A DNA stretch of 64,000 bases from Odobenus rosmarus divergens (Eukaryota; Chordata; Mammalia; Carnivora; Odobenidae), in assembly GCF_000321225.1 (NCBI RefSeq), contig NW_004451653.1, positions 62,001-126,000 on the forward strand, in the 5' to 3' direction. This document shows, piece by piece, positions 1 to 11,470 of this stretch (its first letter is position 1; every line of letters starts with the position of its first letter). The translations under genes and the position numbers were made by a program. The notes under the pieces are model-generated. The model was given only the letters and a program-made list of their open reading frames with translations. It had not been told where the DNA came from and searched no databases.

Positions 1-33
1 GTAAGTCTACTGGACTCCTCTCGAGGATCTTAT

Positions 34-143
34 ATTTTTTTCTTAAGATTTTATTTATTTATTTATTTGACAGAGAGAGACAAAGCAAGAGAGGGAACAC
101 AAGCAGGGGGAGTGGGAGAGGGAGAAGCAGGCTTCCCGCTGAA
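34..143 (-). mobile_element. SINEC fragment (tail half)
   Basis: Antisense AAGATTTTATTTATTTATT tail and GA-rich middle; the tRNA-like head is missing. Confidence 0.85.
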
Positions 144-427
144 TGGGCTCTTAATGGGCTATCTCTTCACAGTTGCTACTAAGCCACTAACTCTTAAATC
201 TTCCCTTTCAGTTAGAATAAACATATGAAACAATGGTGTCCTCAAGAGTGACACAGAGAGGCCCAGGCATGTTGGAGTCAGGCTGACACCAATGTTTGGC
301 TTTCCTGTCAAAAGCACAACTGGCCCACGTACTAGCCCCATGGTGAGAACTGCTATGCTGATTTTCAAAACCAAAGCCACAGATCAAGAGAGAACTGTTT
401 TTTAAACATTCTGATTTCAATACTCAC

Positions 428-555
428 CCAGTTTATAAACATGGCCTGCACATATTTCACAATTTCCAGAGTGACCAGCAGGCTAATGGGGATGAGATTG
501 TGGTACAGGATGATGAACACCAATAAGTCAAACCCTAAACTGTGGGAGCTGTAAT
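428..555 (-). CDS. Flippase exon 11: TM4 with PISL motif
   Basis: 128 nt, acceptor CTTCTTCCGCAG, donor TGG|GTGAGT (phase 0). It codes 314-355, including [18 protein letters not shown] and [16 protein letters not shown] (335-338) takes the place of the cation-site motif of other P-type ATPases and lines the lipid path. Family members usually have Asn-Asn before LIPISL; here it is His331-Asn332. The next exon, expected to carry the SDKTGT phosphorylation site, is outside the window. Confidence 0.96.
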
Positions 556-1110
556 CTGCGGAAGAAGAGCAGAGGAATCATGTCACAGCTTCAGGCAATA
601 GCTTTCTTCATCTTTGTTTGCATTATTACTTTTTATAATTGTGAACATTTCTGCATGAAACTTCTTAAAAGTATAACGAAAATGAACACATCAAAATGGA
701 TTTTAAAGGATCAGTGAAGCACCAACCGTGTAATAGGGTGGATGGCAAGTATCAAAGTACAAGATCTAGCAAGAGATAGACCCCGGCCTCAGGGAGCTTT
801 GGATGCGGCTTGAGAAGGGAAGATGAGTCAGGAAGCGCGGCGTGATGAATTCGGTGCTAGCACTGAACACGGAGAGTAACAACAACAGCACAAAGTGGAG
901 GGCCCAGAAAGAGGGTGCAGCAAAGTTTGAAGAAGGGAGTTTGTTAAATGGGGAAGATGAGGGGAAGAGAATAGGAACGACATCTTATTTAGCAGGAACT
1001 ACATGGCTTGAAGACAAATAATGAATGATTTTTAAAACTCAGGGAAAGAAGGAAAGTGAAGCCAAAAGGAAAAGAAAAGAAAATGAACATGATACTTTGT
1101 AAAACCTAGT
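556..1110. other. Intron 10 DNA without a recognised element
   Basis: No motif, open frame or repeat family recognised. Confidence 0.4.
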
Positions 1111-1126
1111 GATATCTTCCTTTTTA

Positions 1127-1324
1127 TTTATTTTTTAAGATTTTATTTATTTATTTGACAGAGAGACACAGCGAGAGAGGGAACACAAGCAGGGGGAGTG
1201 GGAGAGGGAGAAGCAGGCTCCCTGCTGAGCAGGGAGCCCGATGCGGGACTCGATCCCGGGACTCCAGGATCATGACCGGAGCCGAAGGCAGATGCTTAAC
1301 CAACTGAGCCACCCAGGCACCCCT
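1127..1324 (-). mobile_element. SINEC, full length
   Basis: Poly-T and AAGATTTTATTTATTT on the left, tRNA-like head GAGCCACCCAGGCACCCC on the right. Flanked by a 16-bp target-site duplication GATATC(T/C)TCCTTTTTA at 1111-1126 and 1325-1340. Confidence 0.95.
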
Positions 1325-1724
1325 GATATCCTCCTTTTTAAAGAGATGGATACATTTGAGAGAGTAATTTTCCAATAAAAACTCAATCTAATTTCACAGA
1401 AATGTACTGAAAAATATCTAGAAGGTATTCAGGGGATATATACATGCTGCTTTATACATGGCTTTCTCAAAACTTACATCTCAACCTTAAATATTAAATT
1501 TATATGTTGAGTTATGGGAGGTGGGGTTATAACTGAAAAGCACTAACCACAAATTGATTTGTAAAGTGTAATTAAACACAAATATGTATATATAAAGTCA
1601 AAATTAAATAATAATTTTAAGTTAAAACTTTATATTCATTTTTCCTAAAAAGGGAGCACACTTGTAATTTAGAAGAGTAGTTAAATTTAGATTTCTAAAT
1701 TCCATCAATTTAAAAGTCATGTTT

Positions 1725-1934
1725 GGGGCGCCTGGTGGCTCAGTTGGTTAAGCAGCTGCCTTCAACTCAGGTTGTGGCCCCGGGGTCCTGGGATCAAGCC
1801 CCGCATTGGGCTCCCTGCTTGGTAGGAAGCCTACTTCTCCCTCTCCCTCTGCCTGCCACTCTGCCTACTTGTGCTCTCTATCTCTCTGTCAAATAAACAA
1901 ACAAAGCCTTTAAAAAAAATAAAAAAATAAAAAC
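1725..1934 (+). mobile_element. SINEC, full length
   Basis: Head GGGGCGCCTGGTGGCTCAG, CT-rich middle, A-rich tail. Target-site duplication AAAAGTCA(T/A)GTTT at 1712-1724 and 1935-1947. Confidence 0.95.
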
Positions 1935-1947
1935 AAAAGTCAAGTTT

Positions 1948-2380
1948 AATTCGCTATCATATCTATTCAAACTCTTATCACCATTGAGTTTACGAACTTT
2001 CCCTTATTTGCCATATTTATACTTTTATACTTACTGTACTACTTTGTGGTCATGAATTATTCTTTTAGGAATACTAGAGGCAGATATTATTATGACCATT
2101 TGATGGACAGAGAAGTGGAGACAAGATCAAGTGCTTTATTTATTAATTATTAAAAATACAGTTATACTTTAATTACCCAATACCTTTTTCTTCTTTTGGA
2201 CTAGAATATCCTGGTAGAGTGGTGTAGTAGTCTAGAGCCAATTATGGATTCTCATTCCAAATAAGCCACTAAGTTCCTCTGTGCTTTTTGGGAAATACAC
2301 AGAATCTGTTTCACTTTCATAAAACAAGGGGCTGGACTAGAAAACTATACAGTTCTGTTTCTAAATATAAAATTATTTCT
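1948..2380. other. Intron 10 DNA without a recognised element
   Basis: AT-rich, nothing recognised. Confidence 0.4.
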
Positions 2381-2384
2381 TTTA

Positions 2385-2875
2385 GCCAAAAAATTACTGA
2401 GTTCCTATTATGAAAAGGCACTGTTCTTGGAGTTAAAGATACGGTGATTCCCAAAAATTCACAATTTTCAAAAATTCACAGTCTAGCTGGGGAGAGGGAC
2501 AAACAATAATTGTAAAACATGGAAATGGAATGATATCTATTAAGGATATCATTATAGAAGCCAAGAGGGATCCTCATTAAAAGAGGAAGATAAGATATAG
2601 GAAATGCTACTAGAGAAGGTAATACCTCATCTTGGACTGAAATGAGAAGTGACAGGTATCCAGTCAAGAAGGGACCAGAGATGCATTTGAGGCAGAAGAA
2701 AGGAGCACAAGATGAAAGGCCTGGGGATGCTGAAGCAACTGGTGGATGGAAGGATCATGAAATAGAACAAAAGTCAATCTTCTGTGAATAGAGACCAAGT
2801 GCTCAGGAAGAAGTGGTGAGGTATCAGGTGATGGAGATAGGACCAGATTATAAAGGTCCTGATATGCCATGCTAA
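2385..2875 (-). mobile_element. Old L2-type LINE fragment
   Basis: The text resembles the reverse complement of the mammalian L2 3' end (GGCACTGTTCTTGG...ACAGTCTAGCTGGGGAGAGG, then a GGCCTGGGGATGC region). Strongly decayed; may continue to about 3495 (TTTCTAGCTTGGATGATGG). Confidence 0.45.
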
Positions 2876-2884
2876 AGGAGATTT

Positions 2885-3095
2885 ATCTTGACCCTGTAGG
2901 CCAGGAGTCTACAGCCAGAGGGTAAATATTTTAGGTTTTGCAGGACATAGTCTCTGTTTCATTTACTCAACTCTGCTATTGTAGCACTGAAATAAATCAC
3001 AGATAATACATAAATAAATAAATATGGCTGTGCTCCGATAAAACTTTATTTACAAAAACAAGCAGTGGGCCATCAGGCAGTAGTCTACCATGCCA
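2885..3095 (-). mobile_element. hAT-Charlie-type non-autonomous DNA transposon
   Basis: Contains GTAAATATTTTAGGTTTTG and AAAACTTTATTTACAAAAAC, the two ends of a common mammalian hAT-Charlie fossil. Same family, opposite orientation, at 27296-27500. Confidence 0.65.
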
Positions 3096-3509
3096 GTGTA
3101 AACAACAGGATACACTGAAGCTACTGCATGTATTCCTAACTATTTTTTATCTGCATCTCTCTGGAAACTGTATGAAGAATGAATGGGAGTAGAACTTGAC
3201 TGAGGGCTGGGCAACCAGCTGGAAAACTGTGACAGTTGTCCAGGGATGAAAAAGAGAGTACACACAGAGAAAATACTGAAAAGGTGGAATGAATAAGACT
3301 TTGGGACTGATTGGACGATGAAGGCCATAGGGGTAGGAGTCGGGAAAAGAGGAGGAAGCAGAGAAGGAGGACTAAGAGTGACCTTTATGTTTCTAGCTTG
3401 GATGATGGTTGGATGGAGTACCTACAATTTACATGGAGAATACTGAAAAAAGACAATGGTTTGGGGAAAAAAGATGCATTTAATTTTGTACATGCTGAAT
3501 TAAGAAGTC

Positions 3510-3852
3510 AAGCAGAGAAAGTCAATTATCGTATGGTTTCACTTATTTGTGGAACATAAGGAATAGCTTGGAGGACATTAGAAGAAGGAAGGGAAAAATG
3601 AAGAGGGGGAAATCAGAGAGGGAGATGAACCATGAGAGACTATGGACTCCAAGAAACAAACTGAGGGTTTTAGAGGGGAGGGGAGGTGGGGGGATGGGTT
3701 AGCCTGGTGATGGGTATTAAAGAGGGCACATTCTGCGTGGAGCACTGGGTGTTATACGAAAACAATGAAGCATGGAACACTACATCAAAAACTAATGATG
3801 TACTGTATGGTGACTAACATAACATAATAAAATTAAATTAAATTTAAAAAAA
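3510..3852 (+). mobile_element. 5'-truncated carnivore L1 (3' end)
   Basis: Carries the carnivore L1 3' end (TTAGCCTGGTGATGGGTATT, GAGCACTGGGTGTTATA, then an A-rich tail). Flanked by the 8-bp duplication AAGAAGTC at 3502-3509 and 3853-3860. Same 3' end as the copy at 41010. Confidence 0.88.
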
Positions 3853-3860
3853 AAGAAGTC

Positions 3861-4990
3861 TACATGATACCTGCAAAGCAATGTCCAGACAACAATGAGT
3901 TAATAATTCAGAGAGTGATCTGAGCTTGAGGCAAACAGGTAGAAGACATCAACTGATGGATGACAGGTGAAATTATTAGAGCAAGTGAGCTCTCTTAGAA
4001 GGATTTTCTTGGACAAGATAATCCCTAAGAAGCCAGTGAAGGCCCTTCTGCAGGAAAACAACATGCACATATACATATATGAATGAAGTTCTCACAAAAT
4101 TTTTAGGATTTATGGACTCAAGTTGAGACATTCCTGGTGAACCTAGGGTCCTGAAAAATACCAGCATTTAAAAGGTGGATCAAAGTTTCTATGAATCAAA
4201 TAGGGAAGAGATGGTTTAAAAAAAATATCAGAAGAGGGTGGCAGGGGTCCAGTTAGATCCCACTTAAAAAAATGACCACTGGGTTTGGCAATTAGGAATT
4301 GATTCCTTCCCTTGAGCCACAATTCCAGTGGACTGGTTGAAGTGGACAGCAGATGGAAATGGACCCAAGAGTGACCAGGATGCAAGAAAATAGAAACAAT
4401 GAAGGTTGTCTCTTCTTTCAAGAAATCTGATCAAGAAGGAAAGAACAGGTCATTTGTAGAGTATGCAGAACTTGACACATTTTATCCGCAACAAAATATC
4501 AGTGACTTCTGTAAGAATTTATGTCTGTTTCAAAATAAGATAATATTCACAGCCCCGGGCTCGGACAAATTAAACAAGCACATTTAAATTGAGATTACTT
4601 TTTTGAAATCATTGAAAATCTAAAAGCTTGAGATAAAAACTGGATAGGTATATCTAGAAATCCAGATTGCGTGAGAATGAATCTTTGATTTTTTTTTTTA
4701 TCCAATCTACAAAGTCTTTATCTTAGCTTCTTTATTTTTAAGATGCTCCCAGACAGATCCTCTCAAAGGAAGTTAGAAAAGTTTTTAAAATCCTCAGCTG
4801 ATAGATGAGAAAAGGCAGAAGGATGTACGACAGCTAATTCTGAAAACATGGAAAGACATAAGCAAAAAAAAAAAAAAAAAAAAGACTGAACTTTTAATGC
4901 CAAGGATAGTTTACCGTTAAATCTTTTACTGACCTTCTGGTCAATTTAACCACTGAATCCCCTTCGGGGGGCCCCTTGTCCTCATTTTCT
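3861..4990. other. Intron 10 DNA, mostly unassigned
   Basis: Contains a T-run at 4690 and an A-run at 4866-4883; otherwise no recognised element or exon. Confidence 0.4.
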
Positions 4991-4996
4991 TGGCAT

Positions 4997-5175
4997 CATT
5001 CATTGTCCACAGAGCACTGTACTAACCCAGTGAGGTGGGTATTATCGCCATTTTCAAATGAGGGAAGAAGAAGTAAAAAGAGAAGCCCAGACAAGTAAAA
5101 AGCCTTGTCCAACTTCTCCCGGTGACTAGGTGGTAGAGGCAGAGATGTGGGCCTTATCTGTCTGGCTCACAGTCT
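4997..5175 (+). mobile_element. MIR SINE
   Basis: MIR core and 3' part: GGTATTATCGCCATTTTCAA, ATGAGG, a decayed 'cttgtccaa' run, then GGTAGAGGCAGAGATG. Confidence 0.7.
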
Positions 5176-5344
5176 CATTCCTCTGCCTTGACTCCTCCCT
5201 TTCCTTTATTCTGGAATGCCAAGATTATGGGGAACTGGCAGAACAATCTTAAGAAGGAAACATTGTTTCTAAACTCATTAACCCTCAAGGTTACGGCATT
5301 ACAGCTCCCAAAATGGTAGCTTCTTACCACCCTTGGACACTTAC

Positions 5345-5510
5345 CCTTTGTTCTGATGTACCAAATGCCTTTTCCGTACCAGTCATTCCAGAGTATGACT
5401 CCCAAACAGCTCACCAAGGACATGGCCAGGAGCAGCAGGAACAACACCAGGATCTGCACATTGGTCACCTTCTCAACATTTGATCTCTTGAGAGGCAATT
5501 TGATAGAATT
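5345..5510 (-). CDS. Flippase exon 10: TM3
   Basis: 166 nt, acceptor GCTATTATGCAG, donor AAGG|GTAAGT. It codes 258-312: [20 protein letters not shown], then a hydrophobic run (about 276-298, TM3), then [15 protein letters not shown], plus the first base of Asp313. The [19 protein letters not shown] block is essentially that of ATP8A2. The lumenal TM3-TM4 loop has diverged freely. Confidence 0.97.
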
Positions 5511-7200
5511 CTGCATAATAGCACATGCACACACACCAAAAAGAATGAAAAACAATCAAAGGAATTATAATTCATGAATACTCTGATGGCAAGAAGAGGT
5601 CAAAAATCCCAAAAGCTGAAAAATAGCACACTTTTTTTTTTGCTAAATAACTACCAAGACTAAAAGTGTACCATATTGTTGAATGATATGGCTTTTCCAC
5701 TTCGGTCCTTGAAGCATTTTTTACTAATTCACAAAGAACATATTCACACAGATGATCTATCACCCCAGGGTTCTAGGGTTTAAAAAAAAAAAAATCCAAT
5801 GTGGTAAATCAGTCTAGGTGGTCTTCTGTACAGAACCCCCCAAAAAAAGACCGTACTAATTTGTTGGTTTTACTATTTATAGTTATTGCATTACTTCTGG
5901 TTTAAAAACCATAGAAAAATACCTTTCATCTGAGTCTGTTGGGAAAATATTCAAGATTTTACCAGTACAATAATTGTTCTGACACATGCATATTTTAGGG
6001 AAACCAAAGCTCTGGGTTAGGGATACAGTGAGAGTTTCAAATAATAATTTTCTATTAGCATTTCAGATTTGCCCATAAATTTCTGATAATTGTCTGCTGA
6101 GGTCTACTGAAATATTGGCAAATATATGTGTATTTAATTTTTTAATATATAACATATATAATTGGCAAGCATATAGATATATACAGATATAGGTAGATAT
6201 AGATATTTAACTTTTCAATCACACTTTGCCAGATTAAGTTTACCATTTCTACATTTTTTTAAATGTAGAAGCATAAATTCTCGAAGTCTACAAGTTATGA
6301 AAATATGAGTTAGTACTCTAAATTACTCAACTTTTTTACAAAGCATATGAATAAGATTTTTTAAAATCTAGGTTTAACTGCATTAAGCCTAGTATTAGAG
6401 AACGTCCGTGTGTGTGTGCACATAATTTATATATATATACGTATATATAAATATATATATACTTATGTATAATATCTCCAAAGCAATCATGTCATTCCTT
6501 CTCTTTTGTTAACCTGTATAAGTAATGTCTTCAAATGTTATACAATATACAACAGTTTTCAGCTAAGGGTGTTGTACTTAAAATCTTTCAATAAGGAAAT
6601 ACATTTACTAGTTCTTTCTTTTCTGAAGTCACGAAAAAGCCCTCTTTGAGATTTCTGTTATTCTTAAATGACACAGTCAACGTGTATAATCAACTTGTGC
6701 AGTGATTTACATCCACAAAATATCATAAAGAAGGATGCACTTTCCAATGAGCTGCAGCACAGACAAGCCATACTGGGGGGTAATGGAGTGGGCTTCTTCC
6801 ATTAACAGTAGACAGTGAAATCTGAGATGCAGTGTTATATTACCAGGTGGACAATTAAGTAAGCCAGCATGATCATTTGAAGTGTACTGTTTGAGGGTGG
6901 AGCAGTTTACAACTGAATCATGGGTCATGATTATGTGTGTTCTACGTTGCCCTTGGTTCCCTGTCCAAATACAAACTTCTATTTGGGGATAGGCTGTGTT
7001 TATATCACTGTCTTAGTCTGGGGTTTCTAGGATACAGAGTGTAAGGAAATCTTACCCATTAATGCGTTATTGCAGGGTACAATCCCAGGGCAGGAAGAAT
7101 GAGAGGAAAAAGAAAAGTGAGACAAGAAATTGGGAAGCAAACACAGGGGAATGTCACAGACCAGTCATAGCTTTGTAAGAAATTGTACCCAGGTCTTCAG
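5511..7200. other. Intron 9 DNA, AT-rich
   Basis: AT microsatellite-like stretch at about 6421-6465 and AT-rich text at 6120-6200. The rest is unassigned. No exon is expected here because exons 9 and 10 join in phase. Confidence 0.4.
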
Positions 7201-7204
7201 TTGT

Positions 7205-7630
7205 ACAGCCTCCAACTTGCCTCAGACTAGTCTGTCACCATTCCATGCATTCTCTCTCTGCTATCAGTCACACTGAGTTGCACTGCCCAATAGGGCACAT
7301 GCCAATTCTTGGCCTAGCGCTGTCCCACCTGCCTCCCTTTCTTTCTGAACCTCCCGACACCCTTGACACTCCCATGTATTCCACTCAGCCTTCAGGTCTT
7401 GCTTTACATGCTACTTCCCCACAACAGCCTCAGCATCGGGTTGGATGGAGCGCCTATGCAGACATGGAGTATCCTATACTTACCCCTCCTGAGTGACCTC
7501 TTGCTATTATGTTACCTTGACTGTCTTCCTTCACACACTGCAAGTAACTCAAGGACAGGCAACAGGCCTACTACCCCCCAAGGTCTTAGCACAGTGTCTG
7601 GCATTACATAAGTACTAAAGAGATATTTGT
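7205..7630 (+). mobile_element. Probable L2 LINE 3' end
   Basis: The end CTTAGCACAGTGTCTGGCAT followed by ACATAAGTACTAAAG fits the L2 3' end, preceded by the usual C-rich, decayed ORF2 text. Confidence 0.5.
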
Positions 7631-7744
7631 AGAAGGAATAGTCAAAGCCAAATGTTGTATTTTAGCAGATGGTATAATGGGTAGACTTACTGTTAAGTTA
7701 CTTCTCATGAATAATAAACATGCAAAAATTCCTACTCCAAAACA

Positions 7745-7872
7745 AAGACGGCGATTGATTTTCAGGCATACATTTTAGTGATTCAACACTTCTACACAAC
7801 AGCTGGTGCTCATCACAACACTTAATCCCTATCACCTATTCAACCCATCCCCCCAACCAGCTCTCCCCAACT
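7745..7872 (-). mobile_element. Carnivore L1 3'UTR fragment
   Basis: GGTGCTCATCACAACACTTA and CACCTATTCAACCCATCCCC are the reverse complement of the carnivore L1 3' end. Confidence 0.65.
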
Positions 7873-8047
7873 GGAATTTAAATAAAAACTTTAAAAAAAT
7901 ATGCTGCCTTTTGTTTCAACAATTTCAATGCTAGAGCTTTATCTTCTGTGAAAAAAATAAGCAACTATCCATGTTCACTGCAGCAATATTTATAATAGTT
8001 TCTCTCCCCTAGACTCTCTAATGTAACTATGTCATTTCCACATGTTA

Positions 8048-8247
8048 AAGATTTATTTATTTATTTAAGACAGAGCAAGCACACAAGTGGGAGGAAGGAT
8101 AGAGGGAGAGGGAGAGAGAACCTCAAGCAGACTCTGCTCTAAGCGTGGAGCCCGGTATAGGGCTCAATCCCACCACGTCCCTGAAATCGTAACCTGAGCC
8201 GGAATCAAGAGTCCAATGCTCAACCGACTGAGCCACCCGGGCACCCC
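8048..8247 (-). mobile_element. SINEC
   Basis: Antisense tail AAAGATTTATTTATTTATTT and head GAGCCACCCGGGCACCCC. Imperfect flanking repeat CCA(C/T)ATGTTA. Confidence 0.92.
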
Positions 8248-8583
8248 TCCATATGTTAATATAGAATGTAATTTCAAGTCTTAAATAGCAATTCATATAA
8301 TAGTCTGTACAGATTGATACCATTTTTGCCAACACAAAGTGTTTTCTGCACGTTTATATGTATGTCTGTACACGTATTATTAAATATTTGTTCATTATAG
8401 AATTTAAAAAAAGAAAGAAAGAAAGATGATTGAGAGGAATGGTACATGAGAGTAAGAATTTACATAGAATTTCTGATGTCATTTGGCCAAAATAATCTTA
8501 CCATAAATGGGAGCCATATAGACTAAAATGAAATATGGACCTCCCTTCCAAACTTCAGGCTAATAAACAGAAATAAGCTTCCT

Positions 8584-8767
8584 TTAAAAAAATATTTTAT
8601 TTATTTATTTAAGGGAGAGAGCATGAGCAGGAGGAAGGGCAGAAGGAGAAGGAGAAGCAGGCTCCCCGCTGAGCAGGGAGCCCAATATGGGACTTGATCC
8701 CAGGACTCTGGGATCATGACCTGAGCCGAAGGCAGACACTTAACCAACAGAGCCACCCAGGTGCCCC
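8584..8767 (-). mobile_element. SINEC
   Basis: Antisense tail and head. Target-site duplication CAGAAATAAGCTTCCT at 8568-8583 and 8768-8783. It lies about 100 bp from exon 9. Confidence 0.95.
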
Positions 8768-8871
8768 CAGAAATAAGCTTCCTAAATTCAAGAGATAAAT
8801 ACTAAATCCCTCACCTCCTAAAAGAAGAAAAAGCTAGAGGCAATACTATCTGTCATCACAAATTATTTTAC

Positions 8872-8983
8872 CTGCATGAATTTGGTTTCAAATCCAGTGT
8901 AAACAACTATGCCAAGGATCCACTGAGTATTTTTAAGTTGTGTGCCTCTTAGCAAGATCTGATCAGGCCCAATTGGAACAGGG
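8872..8983 (-). CDS. Flippase exon 9: actuator domain to TM3 linker
   Basis: 112 nt, acceptor TTTATTTTTAG, donor CAG|GTAAAA. It completes Ser220 and codes 221-257: [37 protein letters not shown]. The DQ.LLRG..L.NT.W..GIVVYTG block is highly conserved in P4-ATPases. The final FETKFMQ replaces the usual GHDTKLMQ. Confidence 0.96.
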
Positions 8984-9851
8984 CTAAAAATAAAGAAGAG
9001 CATTTATAAATTAACCAAAAAGTTTTTTCTTTTCTTTTCACAATGTAAAGCAAGCCTAAGCTTTTACCTTATATATATTTCCTTTTGTCAAGTTCAACAC
9101 TGGGGGGAAATAGCAATAAAAACAAATGTGTCTTCATAGAAAGTACCTCCTTCTAAATGAGCATGGAAAAACAATGCTTTATCATCCATTTCTCACTAAC
9201 CCAAAAAGGTATGTTGACTAAAATTTTGGAGAGAAAATATCTCTGATACCTAGGGTGACTATAAATCTTATTGTCAAGGAAGATTAGGTGGAGGAATAAG
9301 TACCTGTGTGCCAATTTGGTAATCTATAGAAAAGATTACATGTGGTCATTCAGAGCATACAAAGCAAGCTCAGTCTGCCGTATTTACTTGTCCCCTCCAG
9401 CACAGCCCAACTCACCATATAAAAGATGTTTTTGTGAAAGTCTAAAGTAGAAGCTAAGTAGAAATGGAGTAGAAATTAGGAAAAATCCTTCATCGTTATC
9501 AAACTAAATGCTTAGTTGCTTCTCTCCCTGGATGACTTTCAAAACCTTGTTCTTTCCACTAATTTACCCTAAGGGATGTGCTAAGTGCTTGTCTGCAATG
9601 GGAACTTGGACCTTACTTCTCTAGTCCTTCCACTTGCAAGTAAGCTGATTAAGAAAATGTCATACACTTTCCTCCTATACTTAAGAATTCCTTTTTTTAA
9701 AAACAATATATTGATGCCTCAGGTATTTCAAAATCAAGTAAAAAATGAAAAAGTATAAAGGTTTAAAATGTTATCAACCAAGAGAATAAAAACTGCCATT
9801 TTTTAAAGTTCCATTAAGAAAAAAAAAGGTTTGAGAAGTGAAAGATGATAC
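8984..9851. other. Intron 8, no recognised repeat
   Basis: 868-nt intron between exons 8 and 9; apart from a short polypyrimidine run nothing is recognised. Confidence 0.5.
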
Positions 9852-9979
9852 CTTTTACCATTTAGATACAAGGTTCCAATGAAGGTATTGAAATGACGAT
9901 TAGGTCCTTCACATTCTATTTTTCCTGATAGGCTTGACAATTGTTTTTCTGTTTGCATTTCAGCTGTTTCTAACAAAGC
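9852..9979 (-). CDS. Flippase exon 8: actuator domain
   Basis: 128 nt, acceptor TTATTTTACAG, donor AG|GTATCA. It codes residues 178-219, including [20 protein letters not shown] and [20 protein letters not shown], plus AG of Ser220. [11 protein letters not shown] is a signature of ATP8A2-like flippases. The tail after NRH is divergent ([12 protein letters not shown] against LYDFTGNLNLDG as I recall ATP8A2). Confidence 0.95.
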
Positions 9980-10339
9980 CTGTAAAATAAAGTCAAAGTT
10001 AAAAAATATGAAAATTAAATTTTAATAGCAAAGTTCAATGTCTCTAGTAGTTAATAAAAGAAAATTATGAAAATCAGGGTCTAAAAATGTACTGCACTTA
10101 TCAGGTAACAAATAATGCACATGAAACTTTAACATAAACTTTGTTAGAAAACTTTGCCATGCCAGCATTTGGCAAATAATTTTAATAAGGTTGAAAGATG
10201 TAGGAAAGTTAAGTTTTCATCATCTCTATATGAAAATAATGTTTTTGAAAGTGTAGTCACTATAACCAAACATCATGTCATGTTTGATACATTTACGGAT
10301 GTAGCTGATGATGCTGAACTCTGGACCACACTTAGAGTA

Positions 10340-10560
10340 GCAAGGATCTAGAATAGTGATTCCATGCATCACCTGATTTGCATGCATCAGATTCACCTGG
10401 AAGTCTTTAAATACAGACTGCTGAGATGTACCCTGAGGGGATTTTTTGTTTTTTGTTTTTTGTTTTCAGCAGGTCTGGGTGGGTCACTAGAATTTGTATT
10501 TCCAAAAGAATGGTGATGGTGCTGGTCCAGGGATCACACTTGGAGAAACATTGATCTAGA
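10340..10560 (-). mobile_element. MER5A-like hAT DNA transposon
   Basis: The reverse complement has TTCTCCAAGTGTGATCCCTG near one end and CCAGGTGAATCTGATGCATG near the other, as in MER5A-type elements. A (TTTTTTG)n run interrupts it at 10442-10466. Confidence 0.6.
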
Positions 10561-10642
10561 GAATGGCTCATTGCGATAAGATGATCTCAACTTTCCAGAG
10601 AGAAAAAGCGGATCGTCTTCAGGAGAACAAGAAACAAATTGT

Positions 10643-10841
10643 AGGGCACCTGGTTGGCTCAGTTGGTTAAGCGACTACCTTCGGCTCAGGTCATGATCCT
10701 GGAGTCCCAGGATCCAGTCCCACATGGGGCTCCCTGCTCAGCAGGGAGTCTGCTTCTCCCTCTGAACTTCCCCCATCTCGTGCTCTCTCTCTCTCTCATT
10801 CTCTCTCTCTCAAATAAATAAATAAAATCTTTAAAAAAAAA
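10643..10841 (+). mobile_element. SINEC
   Basis: Head GGGCACCTGGTTGGCTCAG, tail AAATAAATAAATAAAATC. Duplication GAA(A/T)CAAATTGT at 10631-10642 and 10842-10853. Confidence 0.95.
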
Positions 10842-11154
10842 GAATCAAATTGTCATCAGTCTTTTTAACAACAATACAAGATATAGGAAGACAGTGAATT
10901 TTTATTTTTAGTTATCTAAATAGAAGACCTTTAAATTTAGACCTTTAAATTTCCCAAATATCAAACAAATGTGAAAGTTTAACACAAATATTTTCAGGCA
11001 TGCAAACGATGTCTTGGAAGTTTTGACACTCAGAAACCTACATCGAAACAGTTTGGGATGAACTTCTGTTAATCAAAAGATGCCTTAAATAAAGTATAAG
11101 ACCAAGTTACCAACTGGGTAAATGTCTTCTAGACATTTATAATACATATAACTG

Positions 11155-11470
11155 ACAAATAATTAGTAAGAAAAATGTGTAAAGAAATCCTATAAACCAA
11201 TAAAAATATAAATATCCCAATAGAAAAATGAACAAACAACATGAACAAATATTTTCCCAAAAAAGAAAGTATGTATTACCAGTACGCTCAAAAACAGATG
11301 CTCAAGAGTGATATATTAATGAATTAAAAAAGAAAAAGCATTATCCTATCAATAGAGGCAGAAAAAATAGTAAAGAGCTTAACATGCATTCTAGAAAAAA
11401 AAATTCTTAGCAAGACTTCACAAATTTGATAAAAGCAAACAAAAAGCAACTATCCACACATAACTATAAA
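11155..11470 (+). mobile_element. Possible old L1 fragment
   Basis: Text resembling decayed L1 ORF2 end in sense orientation (AATGAACAAACAACATGAAC...AACAGATGCTCAAGAG). Weak. Confidence 0.35.

Noticed and set aside
3311..3559. Arg-rich plus-strand frame of 82 codons
   Set aside because: Runs across an old repeat into a truncated L1; no conserved motif.
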